DNA from: CAWAMR01 sp963783095
Lineage (GTDB): Bacteria; Planctomycetota; Planctomycetia; Gemmatales; Gemmataceae
DNA length: 64,000 bases
Direction of reading: 5' to 3'
NCBI GenBank assembly: GCA_963783095.1
Contig: CAWAMR010000005.1
Location: forward strand, 1 to 64,000
Position 1 is the stretch's first letter. Every line of letters starts with the position of its first letter. This document shows, one piece after another, positions 53,333-62,957 of this stretch. Below the pieces are notes generated by a model. The model had not been told where the DNA came from. It did not search any database and saw nothing but the letters and a program-made list of their open reading frames with translations. The position numbers and the translations under genes are program-made.

Positions 53333-55497
53333 TCATTCGCCGACGACCGACAACGAGAGTCGGTCGCTGCTACTCCCGCTCTCATTCGTCACTAGCGAAG
53401 CAGGAATCTTCTCCACATTCACCGCGCAAAACTTCAATTCCGGCTGCTTTGCCACGCTACCAATTGCCGAGATCGTCAAATAGTTCGCCGCATTGCCTTT
53501 GTTGAAGAGGTCGCCCCAATGGAATGGGATGAAGACCGTTCCCGCAGGCGTCTCTTCTTTGAACCGGGCCGGCAGCTGGATCGTGCCGCGCCGGGAAGAA
53601 ATCAGAACCATGTCGCCATCGCCAATCCGCAGTTTCAAAGCGTCTTCAGGATTAATTTCTACGAACGGGTTTGGCTCACGCTTCACGAGCTTCTCGGCTT
53701 TTCCGGAGCGGGTCAAAGTGTGCCAGTGGCTATAGAGCCGACCGGTGTTCAACACAAAGGGGAACTCGTGATCGGTCAGTTCTCTTGGGTCTTTATGAGG
53801 TCGAGCCAGAAAAATCGCTTTGCCATCCGGTGTTGGGAAGACATGGTCGGTGTAGCGGCGTTTCGTTCCGTAGTGATAAGCGTTCGGACAAGGCCATTGC
53901 AAGCTGCCGTCGCGGAGCCGGCTGCTCTGCATGCCAGACATGTCACAGGGCCGTTCCTTGGTCAATTGAATGAACTCATCCCAGATGTCGGAACTCGATG
54001 AGTAATCGAACCCGGAATAGCCCATTTTCTTTGCGAAGCGACAGAGGATTTCGGAGTCGGGCAGCGCCTCGCCGGGAGCATCCCATAATTTGGGGCTGAA
54101 AGAGACCATTCTCTCGCTGTTGGTGCTGGTCCAGTTCTTCTCACCCCACTGGGAAGCAGGCAGCACGACATGAGCGTATTGTGTTGTCTCGGTAGGATGA
54201 TAGGCATCCGATACGACGACGAGTTCCGCGCGGTTGAGTCCCCTCTGAATCTGGTGCAGATCGGGCATGCTGACGACAGGATTGGTTGCTGCAATCCAGA
54301 TTGCCTTGAGCGTGCCGCGTTCCAGAGCGCGAAACATCTCGATCGCCGATAATCCCTGGCGATCCTGAATACTTCCAGGTGTGAGGCCCCAAAACTCTTC
54401 CACTTTGGCTCGATGGTTTCCGCTTTCGACGAGCCGATAGCCCGGCAATTGATGGCACAAAAGCCCTGTTTCCCGCCCACCCATCGCGTTCGGCTGCCCG
54501 GTCAGCGAGAAAGGACCAGCCCCCGGCTTACCGATCTGTCCCGTAAGGAGGTGAAGATTGATGAGACTATTATTCTTCCACATCCCGACGGTGCTTTGAT
54601 TCATCCCCATGCAATAGAAACTCAAGAACGCTTTCGCGTTGCCGATGAGCCGGGCTAACTTGGAAACCACGGATCGTTCCACGCCGGCAGGGCGACAGAG
54701 ATCTCCCAGATCCTGGGTAATCAGATAGCCCAAAAACTCCTCGTAACCGCGTGTATGTTGGGCGATGAAATGTTCGTCGATCATCCCGGCATCGACCAGT
54801 ATTCGGGCTATCGCATTGAGCAAGGCGATATCCCCACCCGCTCGAACGGGGATATGCAGATCGGCGATCGCTGCAGTTGCCGTCAAGCGCGGATCGACAA
54901 CGACGATTTGCATTTCGGGGCGATTCTTCTTGGCCGCTCGAAGTCGATCGAAGGTGACAGGATGGGCCTCCGCCATGTTGCTGCCGATCAATAACACGAC
55001 ATCCGCGAACTCAATGTCCTCATAGCAGGTCGGCGGAGCATCGCTGCCCAGGCTGCTGCGATAACCGGCAACCGCAGCCGCCATACAAAGCCGGCTATTG
55101 GAATCGGTGTTATTGGTGCCGATGAAACCCTTGAAGAGCTTGCAAATGGTGTAAGCACTTTCGGAATCGAGCTGACCGCTACCGTAAAATGCCACCGAAT
55201 CGGGGCCATATCGGCCGATAAGTTGCTGAAATTTGGATGCGATCCGTTCGAGTGCAGTATCCCAATCGGTTTGAACAAACTCTGCTCGACGATTGGTGCG
55301 GTAAAGTGGATGGGCGGCGCGATCTGCACTATTGATGGTTGGACCCAGTTGCGCCGCCCTCTGGCGCACATCTTGCCGAGATTGGCCGCAGCGGTTTCAA
55401 CGCCACGGATCTTGGTAACCTGTGTGTTGGTGCCTTCGATTTTGAGACGACACCCGACCCCGCAGTAAGGACAGATGCTCTCGCCAAGTTCCGACAA
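53333..55497 (-). CDS. Assimilatory-type nitrate reductase catalytic subunit, frameshift near 55370
   Basis: A molybdopterin enzyme of about 721 residues that reduces nitrate to nitrite in the cytoplasm. The [4Fe-4S] site is ICPYCGVGCRLKIEG with the fourth cysteine in LGKMCARG; one shift near 55370 follows at a GC-rich run. Then DWDTALERIASKFQQLIGRY, NNTDSNSRLCMAAAVAG (the Mo-ligating cysteine), LLIGSNMAEAHPV, CMGMNQSTVGMWKNNSLINL, KPGAGPFSLTGQPNAMGGRE, and the dinucleotide-binding end PFVLNTGRLYSHWHTLTRSG, VFIPFHWGD. This matches NasA/NarB better than formate dehydrogenase. No extra C-terminal Fe-S domain is present. TTG 55497 after AAGGGG is the only start, since a stop lies two codons upstream. 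Confidence 0.88.
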
Positions 55498-55762
55498 GAT
55501 TTACCCCTTCCAGCGCTGGAAGAACGTAACCCGATCGAGCTTTGCGGCGACGATCGTTAGTGGAGAGTTTCAAACGATGGAGGGAAATTGAGCAATCTTT
55601 GTGCCATGCCGGGACTGCGAATGTAAGTGCCTACTTGCCCAATGGTTGCGATTTACAATATGCCGATAATTCGCCCATGCCGTGCCCATTTGTCGAGCAC
55701 GAGAAAATGTGATTGCATGGAAAGCAAGCACGGGATTGCTGTCGTTACAGGTCTCAGATCGA

Positions 55763-56077
55763 TTACACCTTTTCCACCAAAGAATCGAACACGCGGACTT
55801 TCGCCCAGCCCGGCTTGTTCTCGTGGACAAACTTCTCGTGCATCGGGTCATCCTGATAAGCATCGTGCGCTCGTCGATCGGTAAAGACAAGATGCAGTCC
55901 GACATCCCAGTCGCGATCGTTGACTTCTCGAGCCAGGTCGGGCTCAATCTTGCCGCAACAGAAAGAGACGATGCCTTTTTGGACAGTCAGGTACTTCTTG
56001 CAATCCGCAATCAGTTTTTGCACTGCGGCAGGGGAATTTTCTTTCAGCTTGAAAAAGACGTTGTGAGCCAGGAGCAT
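55763..56077 (-). CDS. Dabb (stress-responsive A/B barrel) protein
   Basis: A 104-residue dimeric ferredoxin-like barrel protein. The start LLAHNVFFKLKENSPAAVQK and the later VNDRDWDVGLHLVFTDRRAH with DAYQDDPMHEKFVHE are the standard Dabb domain features. Family members are small cytoplasmic proteins, some of them cyclases in natural-product pathways, most without known role. Its ATG lies 14 bases after the stop of the upstream gene on the same strand, so the two are likely cotranscribed. It has no frameshift. Confidence 0.85.
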   Translation of the reverse strand: MLLAHNVFFKLKENSPAAVQKLIADCKKYLTVQKGIVSFCCGKIEPDLAREVNDRDWDVGLHLVFTDRRAHDAYQDDPMHEKFVHENKPGWAKVRVFDSLVEKV

Positions 56078-56091
56078 ACGCGAACTGCCTT

Positions 56092-56492
56092 TCAGGTTTT
56101 GGGTGGTGTTTTAGGTAGAACGATCTCCCATGAAATCTCCCGCGCTGCGATAAACGCATCCGAGGCGCGGAAGTCATGGACGCCCTGGGGGCCATCGTCG
56201 GCGAAGGCATCGAGATTCAGATAGAATAAGCTATTGAAATGTCCCAGGCGAACTTCCTTTAACCGCAATAACCCAGGTCCGGGCCGGCGCTGAAAGCGAA
56301 ATTCCTCGACCCCTTCAAAGACAAACTTGAGACGGGTCGGGTTCGCGCGCTCGCCTTCGCGGACGATCAACCGCATTTCGCCGGTGCTATTCCGGGCGGA
56401 ATGATTGTGAATCTGGAAGCCCGCAGCAACCCGCCCTGAAAGCGAAATCGCCGCAGAAAATAGTGTATCTGGGCCGGTGTTAGTCGTTCCAT
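56092..56492 (-). CDS. Hypothetical protein, frameshift near 56390
   Basis: The C-terminal part (MRLIVREGERANPTRLKFVF, EGVEEFRFQRRPGPGLLRLK, RLGHFNSLFYLNLDAFADDG) is a strand-rich domain of about 100 residues of no recognised family. In the ORF that runs through it the N-terminus looks non-coding, but one frame over, ATG 56492 opens MERLTPAQIHYFLRRFRFQG followed by GLLRASRFTI, which reads like a true start and joins after one shift near 56390. The corrected protein is about 133 residues. This start also leaves 46 bases to the divergent lipoate ligase gene, where the longer frame would leave three. Cotranscription with the Dabb gene is likely. Confidence 0.55.
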
Positions 56493-56538
56493 AGCGTTTG
56501 GTTGTGGCGATGTGAATAATGTTTCCCAATGTCATCTT

Positions 56539-57267
56539 ATGAAGGAGCGTCCTCTGTTTCTCGTCGATCGATCGCTACCGACACTCGAAGAGAACCTCGC
56601 GCTGGATGAGGCGTTGTTACTCCAGGCCGAAGACGGGATGGGAGGCGAGGCTCTGCGATTGTGGGAATGGCCACATTTAGGTGTCGTTTTGGGGGCCGGC
56701 GGACAGATAGCGGTCGATGTGAATGAGGCCGAGTGCCAAGCAGATGATGTGCCATTGGCCCGGCGTGCCAGCGGTGGTGGAACCGTACTTCTGGGATCGA
56801 GCTGTCAACTTTATAGCCTTGTTTTGCGTTATGACCGAGCGCCGGAATTACGCGATGTGACCGCTTCTTATCGCTGGATCATGGGGCAGATGAAGACGAT
56901 TTTGCGAGCGATCCATCCCGATATCGAGGTTGCGGGAATCAGCGATCTGTGTATCTTGGGACGAAAATTCTCCGGCAATGCCCAACAGCGCAAACGCCAT
57001 TATCTCCTGCATCACGGCACACTGCTCTACAACTTTGACCTACCAGCGATCTCGCGGTATTTGCGGATGCCGGAGAAACAGCCTGAGTATCGGCAAGGAC
57101 GGTCTCATCTCGAATTCGTGGGCAACCTGCCAACGACCGCAGACACATTGAAAGAATTATTGGCCGGCGGGTGGTCGGCTTCGGGCGAATTGCCATTGCC
57201 TATGTTGCGAATGGAAGAGTTGCTTCAACAAAAGTACCTTCTTGATTCATGGGTAAGACGGCGGTGA
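56539..57267 (+). CDS. Lipoate-protein ligase A family protein
   Basis: A 242-residue member of the biotin/lipoate ligase fold. It shows the family blocks ENLALDEALLLQAEDG, LRLWEWPHLGVVLGAGGQIA, VPLARRASGGGTVLLGSSCQ (glycine-rich lipoyl-AMP loop) and ISDLCILGRKFSGNAQQRKRH, where the lysine of GRKFSG would bind the substrate carboxylate, then HHGTLLYNFDL. It attaches lipoate or octanoate to carrier domains, or acts as a transferase; the two cannot be told apart here. ATG 56539 is used; GTG 56512 is an upstream option that would overlap the divergent promoter. Confidence 0.85.
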   Translation: MKERPLFLVDRSLPTLEENLALDEALLLQAEDGMGGEALRLWEWPHLGVVLGAGGQIAVDVNEAECQADDVPLARRASGGGTVLLGSSCQLYSLVLRYDRAPELRDVTASYRWIMGQMKTILRAIHPDIEVAGISDLCILGRKFSGNAQQRKRHYLLHHGTLLYNFDLPAISRYLRMPEKQPEYRQGRSHLEFVGNLPTTADTLKELLAGGWSASGELPLPMLRMEELLQQKYLLDSWVRRR

Positions 57268-57379
57268 CGTTATCGCGGTCTCTTGAGTCCCGCTCGTAGC
57301 AGTTCCTGCTTGGCATTGGACCCTTCACTTATCCTTCCGATCGCCGATGTAGACCAAGCGAGCCATAGGTCACTTCGCC

Positions 57380-57775
57380 TCAAGTCGCGAACGGGATTAC
57401 GCGCAAGTCCGGCACTCGCGAAAACTCCAGGACATTATCGGTCAATACCGACAGGCCATGACAACGAGCGGTCGCGGCAATGATCAAATCATGTGCGCCG
57501 ATGATCTGACCTTTTTTCGCCAGTTCGGCATGAATTTCGGCGTGAACGCGCGCTGCGGGGAGGGTAAAGTCCAGCACCCCGACTCCGGAAATGACGGCCT
57601 CGACGAAGGCTGACCGGCGCTGCCGGCGTTCTTCCGTGTTCGCCCGGTGGACTCCCATCAACAATTCGGACACGATCACGGCGCTAATGTAGACCTTTTG
57701 CGAACTCTCCCACGAAGAAAAGTCGATCGGCTTACCGCTTTTCTCGAAGCGAATGAAGATATTCGTGTCAACCAT
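57380..57775 (-). CDS. VapC-type PIN-domain toxin
   Basis: A 131-residue PIN-domain ribonuclease, the toxin half of a VapBC pair. Acidic residues sit in MVDTNIFIRFEKSG, ISAVIVSELLMGVHRA and GQIIGAHDLIIAATARCHG, with SVLTDNVLEFSRVPDLRVI at the end: the expected four-acid Mg2+ site. In the raw frame it is fused to the antitoxin as one 218-residue protein. However, one frame over, the antitoxin closes at AEANQWD with TGA overlapping this ATG (TGATG at 57777-57773), the arrangement seen for ordinary vapBC pairs. The fusion is therefore probably an indel effect. Confidence 0.85.
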   Translation of the reverse strand: MVDTNIFIRFEKSGKPIDFSSWESSQKVYISAVIVSELLMGVHRANTEERRQRRSAFVEAVISGVGVLDFTLPAARVHAEIHAELAKKGQIIGAHDLIIAATARCHGLSVLTDNVLEFSRVPDLRVIPFAT

Positions 57776-58036
57776 CAATCCCATTGGTTGGCCTCCGCCG
57801 GGAACTCGGCGCAGGATGGCACCAACGTCCTTGGCGAATTCGTCCGCATCATCGCCCAACGAGGGAAGATTGCGCAAGAACGCATTCAACTCGCCGACCG
57901 TGAGGGGCGACCTCGGCTCGGCCGGCGTCAGACGGGCTATCACCCTATCGTCGCGTTCTAAGTCGACGCTGACACCCTCGACGTAGACTTTGTCGACCAA
58001 CCTGGAAAAGTTCTTTTCGGCTTCCGCAACATTCAT
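57775..58036 (-). CDS. VapB/Phd-type antitoxin, frameshift near its end
   Basis: An 87-residue antitoxin. The N-terminus (MNVAEAEKNFSRLVDKVYVE, then VSVDLERDDRVIARLTPAE) has the Phd/YefM DNA-binding layout; the acidic second half (SPLTVGELNAFLRNLPSLGD, DADEFAKDVGAI) should wrap the toxin. A one-base shift near 57800 is needed to reach the normal terminus EANQWD and stop. The neighbouring, partly duplicated copy at 60.0-60.2 kb carries the same end (AEANP) in the restored frame, which supports the correction. Confidence 0.75.
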
Positions 58037-58107
58037 GATGCACGTCGTTCCCTGTCGGTGATAGTGGATTGACCCATCTGTAATCCTACGCGCGCCATTC
58101 TGAAGTT

Positions 58108-58416
58108 CTACTGCAACTCCAAGAAGCCCTGAATTTCAAGTATCGCTCGATCAAGTATTACTTCCGAAACGCCGTGCATTGAGCAGAGTTGGTCGTTTGC
58201 CTGTTCCAGTGCAGCGACTACCTGTTCACGCGAGACCGTCGGGAAGTGATCTAAGAACTCCTCCAGCGAGTCACCGGCAGCCAGATAGTCGATAAGTGTG
58301 CGGATCGGCACTCGCGTGCCGACGAAAACGGGCGTGCCTCCGAGAATGTCCGGATCGCTATGAACGACGGAAGAAATTGTGGTCAGGGTCACTCCTCCAA
58401 CTGCGATTGTACTCAT
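58108..58416 (-). CDS. DUF433 protein (putative antitoxin)
   Basis: A 102-residue protein with the DUF433 core VHSDPDILGGTPVFVGTRVP, then LIDYLAAGDSLEEFLDHFPT and VSREQVVAALEQA. DUF433 proteins usually pair with a DUF5615 PIN-like toxin gene directly downstream; here the next gene on the same strand is vapB, and no DUF5615 is present, so this antitoxin is orphaned. The C-terminal 30 residues (EVILDRAILEIQGFLELQ) differ from the usual ending and may come from a shifted frame or a deletion that also removed the toxin. The ISKra4-type insertion sits 44 bases upstream. Confidence 0.8.
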   Translation of the reverse strand: MSTIAVGGVTLTTISSVVHSDPDILGGTPVFVGTRVPIRTLIDYLAAGDSLEEFLDHFPTVSREQVVAALEQANDQLCSMHGVSEVILDRAILEIQGFLELQ

Positions 58417-58451
58417 GGAAACAACTGCTTACCAACATGCTCAAAGCAGCG

Positions 58452-60019
58452 GCTCCGCTAGGGTGTGGCAAAATTTCCTGGCATACCTAACCCTTTGAGG
58501 GCAAATGACTTTCCCAGTAGACCTTCCATTGGTCACTCTGTGAAAGCGATTCGATCCCCATGATGGCCTCGGCGTTCGGCGGATCCCAGCGCATTCCTGG
58601 GCCTTTCACACGTTCCGTAAGTGTTCTGCAGGTCGCTTCCGTTGGGCCGCTGCCAATCTGCCACCCCTTGGCGATGAATTCGGGATAGCGGATCATGTCC
58701 GACCGCTCGCTCACGTAAAAGAGCAACTCGTCGGCGTGCGCACGCTGGCCTCGTTTGAGGCCGACGCGCCATTGTAGGAGCGACTCCCAAGCAGGCTTGT
58801 AGCCTTCGTGCTTGAACAAATGGAGCAGGTCCACCGCCCATTTCTTTCCCGTTTCGTCCCCATCACCGTAGATTTCCCGCCGCGTTTTGTGAACTCGCTC
58901 GCTCAGGTGATAGAAATCCAGACCCAGCGCATCCAGATTCAGATTCTGTCGCTCGACTTGATTGCGGATCCACGGCGCACCGTCGACATTGCCGATCTTC
59001 TCGTCCGCTTCATCCAAATGAATGCGGTCTGCTTCTCGACGCATCAGGCGTCCCGCTACTTGGTGGTCGCCTTTGGTCCCCGACACCAAGCGATGGTCTT
59101 GCGTTTCGTCGTAGAAGGCTACGATCTTGAATTCCTTGTATTTCTGGTCCGTGCCGACTTTTCGAGGCGGCAGAGGCTTTGCCTTCTTGCCGCGACGCCG
59201 ACGCTTTGCCTTGGTCTTCTCACGCCGTTTCTTTTTCTCGACGTCCGTCACCTGGGGCACCATCACCCCATCGCTGCCGAAGTAAACCCGCGTACCGGCC
59301 GCTTCCGTTTTGCAATCGCTGGCCGACCAATTGACGGGTAACTTTCCCTCCTTCTGCGCTCGCGCGATCTGCGCCCCCTCCGTCTCCACTAGGCACCGGA
59401 ATGATTCGCCGCTGATCTGCACTTGAGCCGTACGACCCAAGTTGTCGGCTGACTTGTCGAAGCTCCTGCCATCACGGTTGAGCCGACAGGCCATCTCGCG
59501 CACGCCCAGGCTGATGGTCGCTTCGACCGCATCGACCCAAGCGTCCAGCGGTGTCGTTGTGCCTTCGTCCGGCGAATGCCAGCGCCGCCGCCACAGTCGG
59601 ATGCGGCCGTTGATCGTCAGAATGCTGTACTCCTGCCGTCCTTTATTTCGCTTGCTCTTTCCGGTCTTCGCATCCTGCGGAGGGGGGAAAAGCGGCTTCC
59701 GCCGCATCGATCCGCATCTGGGCTGCTCGCTCGAATGCCTCACATCTCAGCTTTGCGAACAGGTCGCGAACTTGCTCCTCACTTCCCGAAATGATGTGGC
59801 CTCGCGTCGCGTCGTTGACTGCATCCGCCACCTTTCCAAGGATTTCTTCGACCCGTTGTCGCATTGATTCAATGTACGCTTCGCGGGAAAACTTCGGTTC
59901 TGGCTGCATGATAGGATCCTGGTCATGGTGCTCAATTCCTTCCGCTCAACACACCTTTTACCTATCTTGACCAAACTACTCAAAATGCGCCAGGAAATTT
60001 TGCCACACCCGCTCCGCTA
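58452..60019. mobile_element. ISKra4-type insertion sequence with 9-bp target duplication
   Basis: The element spans 58461-60010 (1550 bp). Its ends are 22-bp perfect inverted repeats, GGGTGTGGCAAAATTTCCTG(GC) at 58461-58482 and the complement at 59989-60010. The 9-bp sequence GCTCCGCTA flanks it at 58452-58460 and 60011-60019, a perfect target-site duplication, so the insertion is recent. It carries one transposase gene on the minus strand. The target lay between the DUF433 leader and a broken vapB copy. Confidence 0.95.
58487..59909 (-). CDS. ISKra4-family transposase, +1 shift at a C run near 59690
   Basis: ATG 59909 (AGGA upstream) starts an 80-residue helical N-terminus (PKFSREAYIESMRQRVEEIL), and at a run of six C near 59690 the frame must change by one to reach the 380-residue catalytic part. 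That part has YSILTINGRIRLWRRRWHSP, GVREMACRLNRDGRSF, VYFGSDGVMVPQV (DDE-type first aspartate), KEFKIVAFYDETQDHRLVSG, LDFYHLSERVHKTRREIYGD, and GWQIGSGPTEATCRTLTERV with GPGMRWD, the ISKra4 ending. The shift may be a sequencing indel or a programmed slip at CCCCCC; in intact relatives the two parts are one protein. The element's perfect ends argue it was recently active. Confidence 0.85.
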
Positions 60020-60198
60020 CCCATCAATCCCATGCATGGGTTGGCCTCCGCCGGAAACCTGGCACGGATGGCGCGAACGTCCTCGGCGAATTCGTCGGCA
60101 TCATCGCCCAACGAGGGAAGATTGCGCAAGAACGCGTTCAACTCGCCGACTGTGAGGGGCGCCTCGGCTCAGCCGGCGTCAGGCGGGCGATCACTTTA
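60020..60198 (-). pseudogene. Second vapB copy, broken
   Basis: On the minus strand this stretch matches the vapB gene at 57775-57960 base for base over most of its length (reading VIARLTPAEPRR, then one frame over PLTVGELNAFLRNLPSLGDD, ADEFAEDVRAI and FPAEANP). It lacks the N-terminus and has a one-base deletion after AEPR. The matching toxin is gone: similarity stops just after the antitoxin end, at the insertion sequence. It records an earlier tandem duplication of the vapBC locus. Confidence 0.8.
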
Positions 60199-60621
60199 TC
60201 ATTCGGCATCTTTCTCCCTGCATCGACGATCTTTTCCACGTTGCCGTCGCTCAAACTTGCGCCTGCGAGCTTCCTTGCCCACGATCATGAAGTAGTTCTC
60301 CGGCCAACCATCAGCTTCCAAGTGCGGCTCGCGAGGCTCGTAATAGTCCGCGTGCTGAGGGTTGCCAGTAGCCCGACAACATTGCTGCCACATCGGGATT
60401 GATTGACCTTGGTCCATCTCGAGGACTAAACGGTGGATGTGCCGCTGCGCAACCTCGCAACCTTGCTCCGGGTTAATGTCCCAGTCGAACGCGAGCGTGT
60501 GCCAGTACCAGCAATACCGACGCGGACACGATTCCCGCGTTAGCCGCTCCCGCGCCTGTTCCAACTCAGTTGGTGACGGCGTCACACTCAGATGGATTCT
60601 TGCCCCAAGTGCTTTACCCAT
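60199..60621 (-). CDS. Hypothetical protein
   Basis: A 140-residue soluble protein rich in Trp, Tyr, His and Arg (RRYCWYWHTLAFDWDINPEQ, VAQRHIHRLVLEMDQGQSIP), ending in a strongly basic tail (KEARRRKFERRQRGKDRRCREKDAE). No family is recognised. The tail abuts the broken vapB copy, so the 3' end could be a product of the rearrangement. No neighbour suggests a role. Confidence 0.45.
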   Translation of the reverse strand: MGKALGARIHLSVTPSPTELEQARERLTRESCPRRYCWYWHTLAFDWDINPEQGCEVAQRHIHRLVLEMDQGQSIPMWQQCCRATGNPQHADYYEPREPHLEADGWPENYFMIVGKEARRRKFERRQRGKDRRCREKDAE

Positions 60622-60682
60622 GAATAAGCCTTCGGACTGGCCAACGAAAAGTTAATATTGCTCGTATGTTTCTACTCGCTAG

Positions 60683-62624
60683 TTAATCGAATAAACGCAA
60701 CTGAAATGCGCGTATTTCATCACCGTCACCGGCGACGATCGGCTCGCTGGCTCCTTTATCGGTATCATCGGATCCGATGGCAACGACTCGGTAGGTCAAC
60801 GACTTGCGTGGCGGTGCAGTGAAATCGACCCATTCCTGCGGGTTCTCGGGATCGCTCTGCACTTGCGGAGGTCGATAGGCGATTGCGTGCCATTTGCCGT
60901 CTCCGATGCGTCGGTCCACGCGGAAGCCGATCTCGTTTTCCGAGGCCTCGGTCCATACGATCCGGACAGCGTCGGTCTTGTAGAGAGTTGCCGTAACCTT
61001 CGCGGGCGGTTTTGGAGCGGCCGGCGGGCTGACTTTGACCGGCGCGGGCAGCCCTAGCTTTGCGATGGTCTTGTCGTCGGGCAGGACGAAGCCGGATTTA
61101 TTCGCGACGAACGAACAATCGGCCATCTTCACGTCGTTTCGCTTGACGGAATTGCCTACCCATCCGGTGGTTTGATTCCAGGCGATCAATAGGCCGTGAC
61201 AATCGACATCGGAGCCGCCCATTGAACTGGCCGCACCGATGCCCGCGTGTGGATGTTATGGGTGATGGCCCAGGAGAAGATATTTGTGCCGCCATTGGCC
61301 CTGGCACAAATGCCTTCGCCGTCGCTGCCGGGTGATGATCCGGTGTTGTTGAACTTGTTCCCATCGACCCAGAGGTTTCGGCCCGCCAGATCGAAGGCCC
61401 GCGAGTGGTTGTCGGAACTCGCGACCGAAAGTTCATAGCCGTCGTGAGTCAAGACCCAGCCTGTCCCCAGATTGTAGACATCTGCGCCGCTCTTTAGATA
61501 GAGCCGTTCGTTTCGGTTGCCGGTGATTGTGACCCAGTTGCCGGCAATGTTGTAGCCTTTGTGTCCGTGGTTGAAGACATAGTTGTCGCGAACCACGATT
61601 CCTTCCTCGAAATAGCCGGGACACATGCCATCGTTGGCGGCCGACGCCAACATATCCTTGTTGATGTCGATGCCGCAGGTATTGCCGTAGTCGAACATCA
61701 CAAACTTCTGAGCTTTTCCCTTGGCATTGGTATCCTGGCGATGGGTGAAGTTCTTCTTGCTGCGCGGGATAACGTTATTGGCCACCAGCACGCGCGAGCC
61801 ATACGCGATAATCCGGCGCACATTGCGGAGAAGCTTCAAAGCCGTTCGGACCATAACCCGGATCGAGATAGTCGTCCAGAACTGCGGCATCGTCCAGAAC
61901 GCAGCCGAAGACAAGCCTGCCCTCCACCCGCTCCCTTGTAGGTCTTTCCACCGCTAACGAACGCATCGAAAGGGTGTGTGCCCGATGAATCGCGGTCACT
62001 ATAGCCTCCGGGCTTGAGCTTGTCGCTCATCGGTGTCTTGGCGGATCCCCAGTTCTTGCCCAACCAGTCGAGTTGCGGCCCAAAATTGATGGTGGCTCCT
62101 TGCAGATGCACCCAGGCGATCCCAACCATATTGATTTTCTTGATGTTTTTGAAATCGTCGGGCTGGAGACCAATCAGGTTAAAATCGCGAGGCACGCTGC
62201 CGCCGCCACGTTCGCGGAATCCGAAGACGAACTTGGTAGGCAAATCCAGTTTGCCGCCGCTGGCGATTTGCTTCTCGGCCGGCGGGTCGCCGCGAATGAC
62301 GGTACCAGAGTAAAGGCTAAGTGGAACTCCCGGCTTCATGGTCGTGAAATCGTAAGTGCCGGCGGGATAATACATTACGCCACCACCTTCGGACAATTCC
62401 TTCCGGGCATTCTGGAACTTGTCGAATGCCGTCTTACCCTTGGGATAGGTTTTCATGTTGATGACCCGAGCCCAGCGGAAATCATCGGTCCAGGCCGGAT
62501 AGCCTTCGGGGCCGGAATAGAAAGTAGCGACTGGATTGTCCTTGGGGTCAGCGCCACTCGCTACGGGCATCGAAAAAAAGAACACAATCATGAGGGCAAG
62601 AGGACAGATACGGTGAGAAAACAT
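60683..62624 (-). CDS. Secreted right-handed beta-helix protein with Fn3-like domain, several frameshifts
   Basis: ATG 62624 (GAGG upstream) starts a signal peptide (RICPLALMIVFFFSMPVASG). Three or four frame changes near 61920, 61845 and 61235 connect pieces into about 645 residues. The N-terminal half contains GGGVMYYPAGTYDFTTMKPG, typical of pectate-lyase-like beta-helix proteins; repeating strands follow (GIVVRDNYVFNHGHKGYNIA, GNWVTITGNRNERLYL, GRNLWVDGNKFNNTG). The last 100 residues are fibronectin-III-like (KVTATLYKTDAVRIVWTEAS, ENEIGFRVDRRIGDGKW, LTYRVVAIGSDD). Such proteins cleave or bind polysaccharides outside the cell. The open frame extends upstream into the hexamer repeat as poly-(Met-Lys), which is not part of the protein. 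Confidence 0.75.
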
Positions 62625-62705
62625 GGATACCTCTTCAACGGGAGGCAAACGGAAAAGTGATAGGTGAAAGTATACCGCAGGAGGAATTGACAGGCTAGTT
62701 ATTTT

Positions 62706-62925
62706 GCCAGCCCGATAGGCCATTTCATAATTCGCTGCTGGGTCTTTGATCTTCATCTTCATCTTCATCTTCATCTTCATCTTCATCTTCATCTTCATCT
62801 TCATCTTCATCTTCATCTTCATCTTCATCTTCATCTTCATCTTACTTGTGATGCTTAGTCAAATTGCGCGAACGAAGATTAGGATGAAGATGAAGATGAA
62901 GATGAAGATTAGGATGAGGAATCGG
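62706..62925. repeat. Hexamer hairpin element, copy 1, with a gene-tail remnant
   Basis: About 15 head-to-tail copies of CTTCAT at 62751-62842 form the left arm; a GATGAAGATGAAGATGAAGA arm at about 62874-62925 forms the right. The centre carries ATGCTTAGTCAAATTGCGCG followed by AACGAAGATTAGG. It ends GATGAGGAATCGGA. Just before it (62716-62745), AGGCCATTTCAT...TTCGCTGCTGGG repeats the 3' end of the neighbouring four-helix-bundle gene. Confidence 0.85.
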
Positions 62926-62957
62926 AAGAAGGCCGGATAGCCTACGGGCAGGCCATT

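Noticed and set aside
61836..62840. A protein starting with about 15 Met-Lys dipeptides
   Set aside because: The poly-(Met-Lys) is a translation of the CTTCAT hexamer array; a signal peptide and ribosome site at 62624 give the true start.
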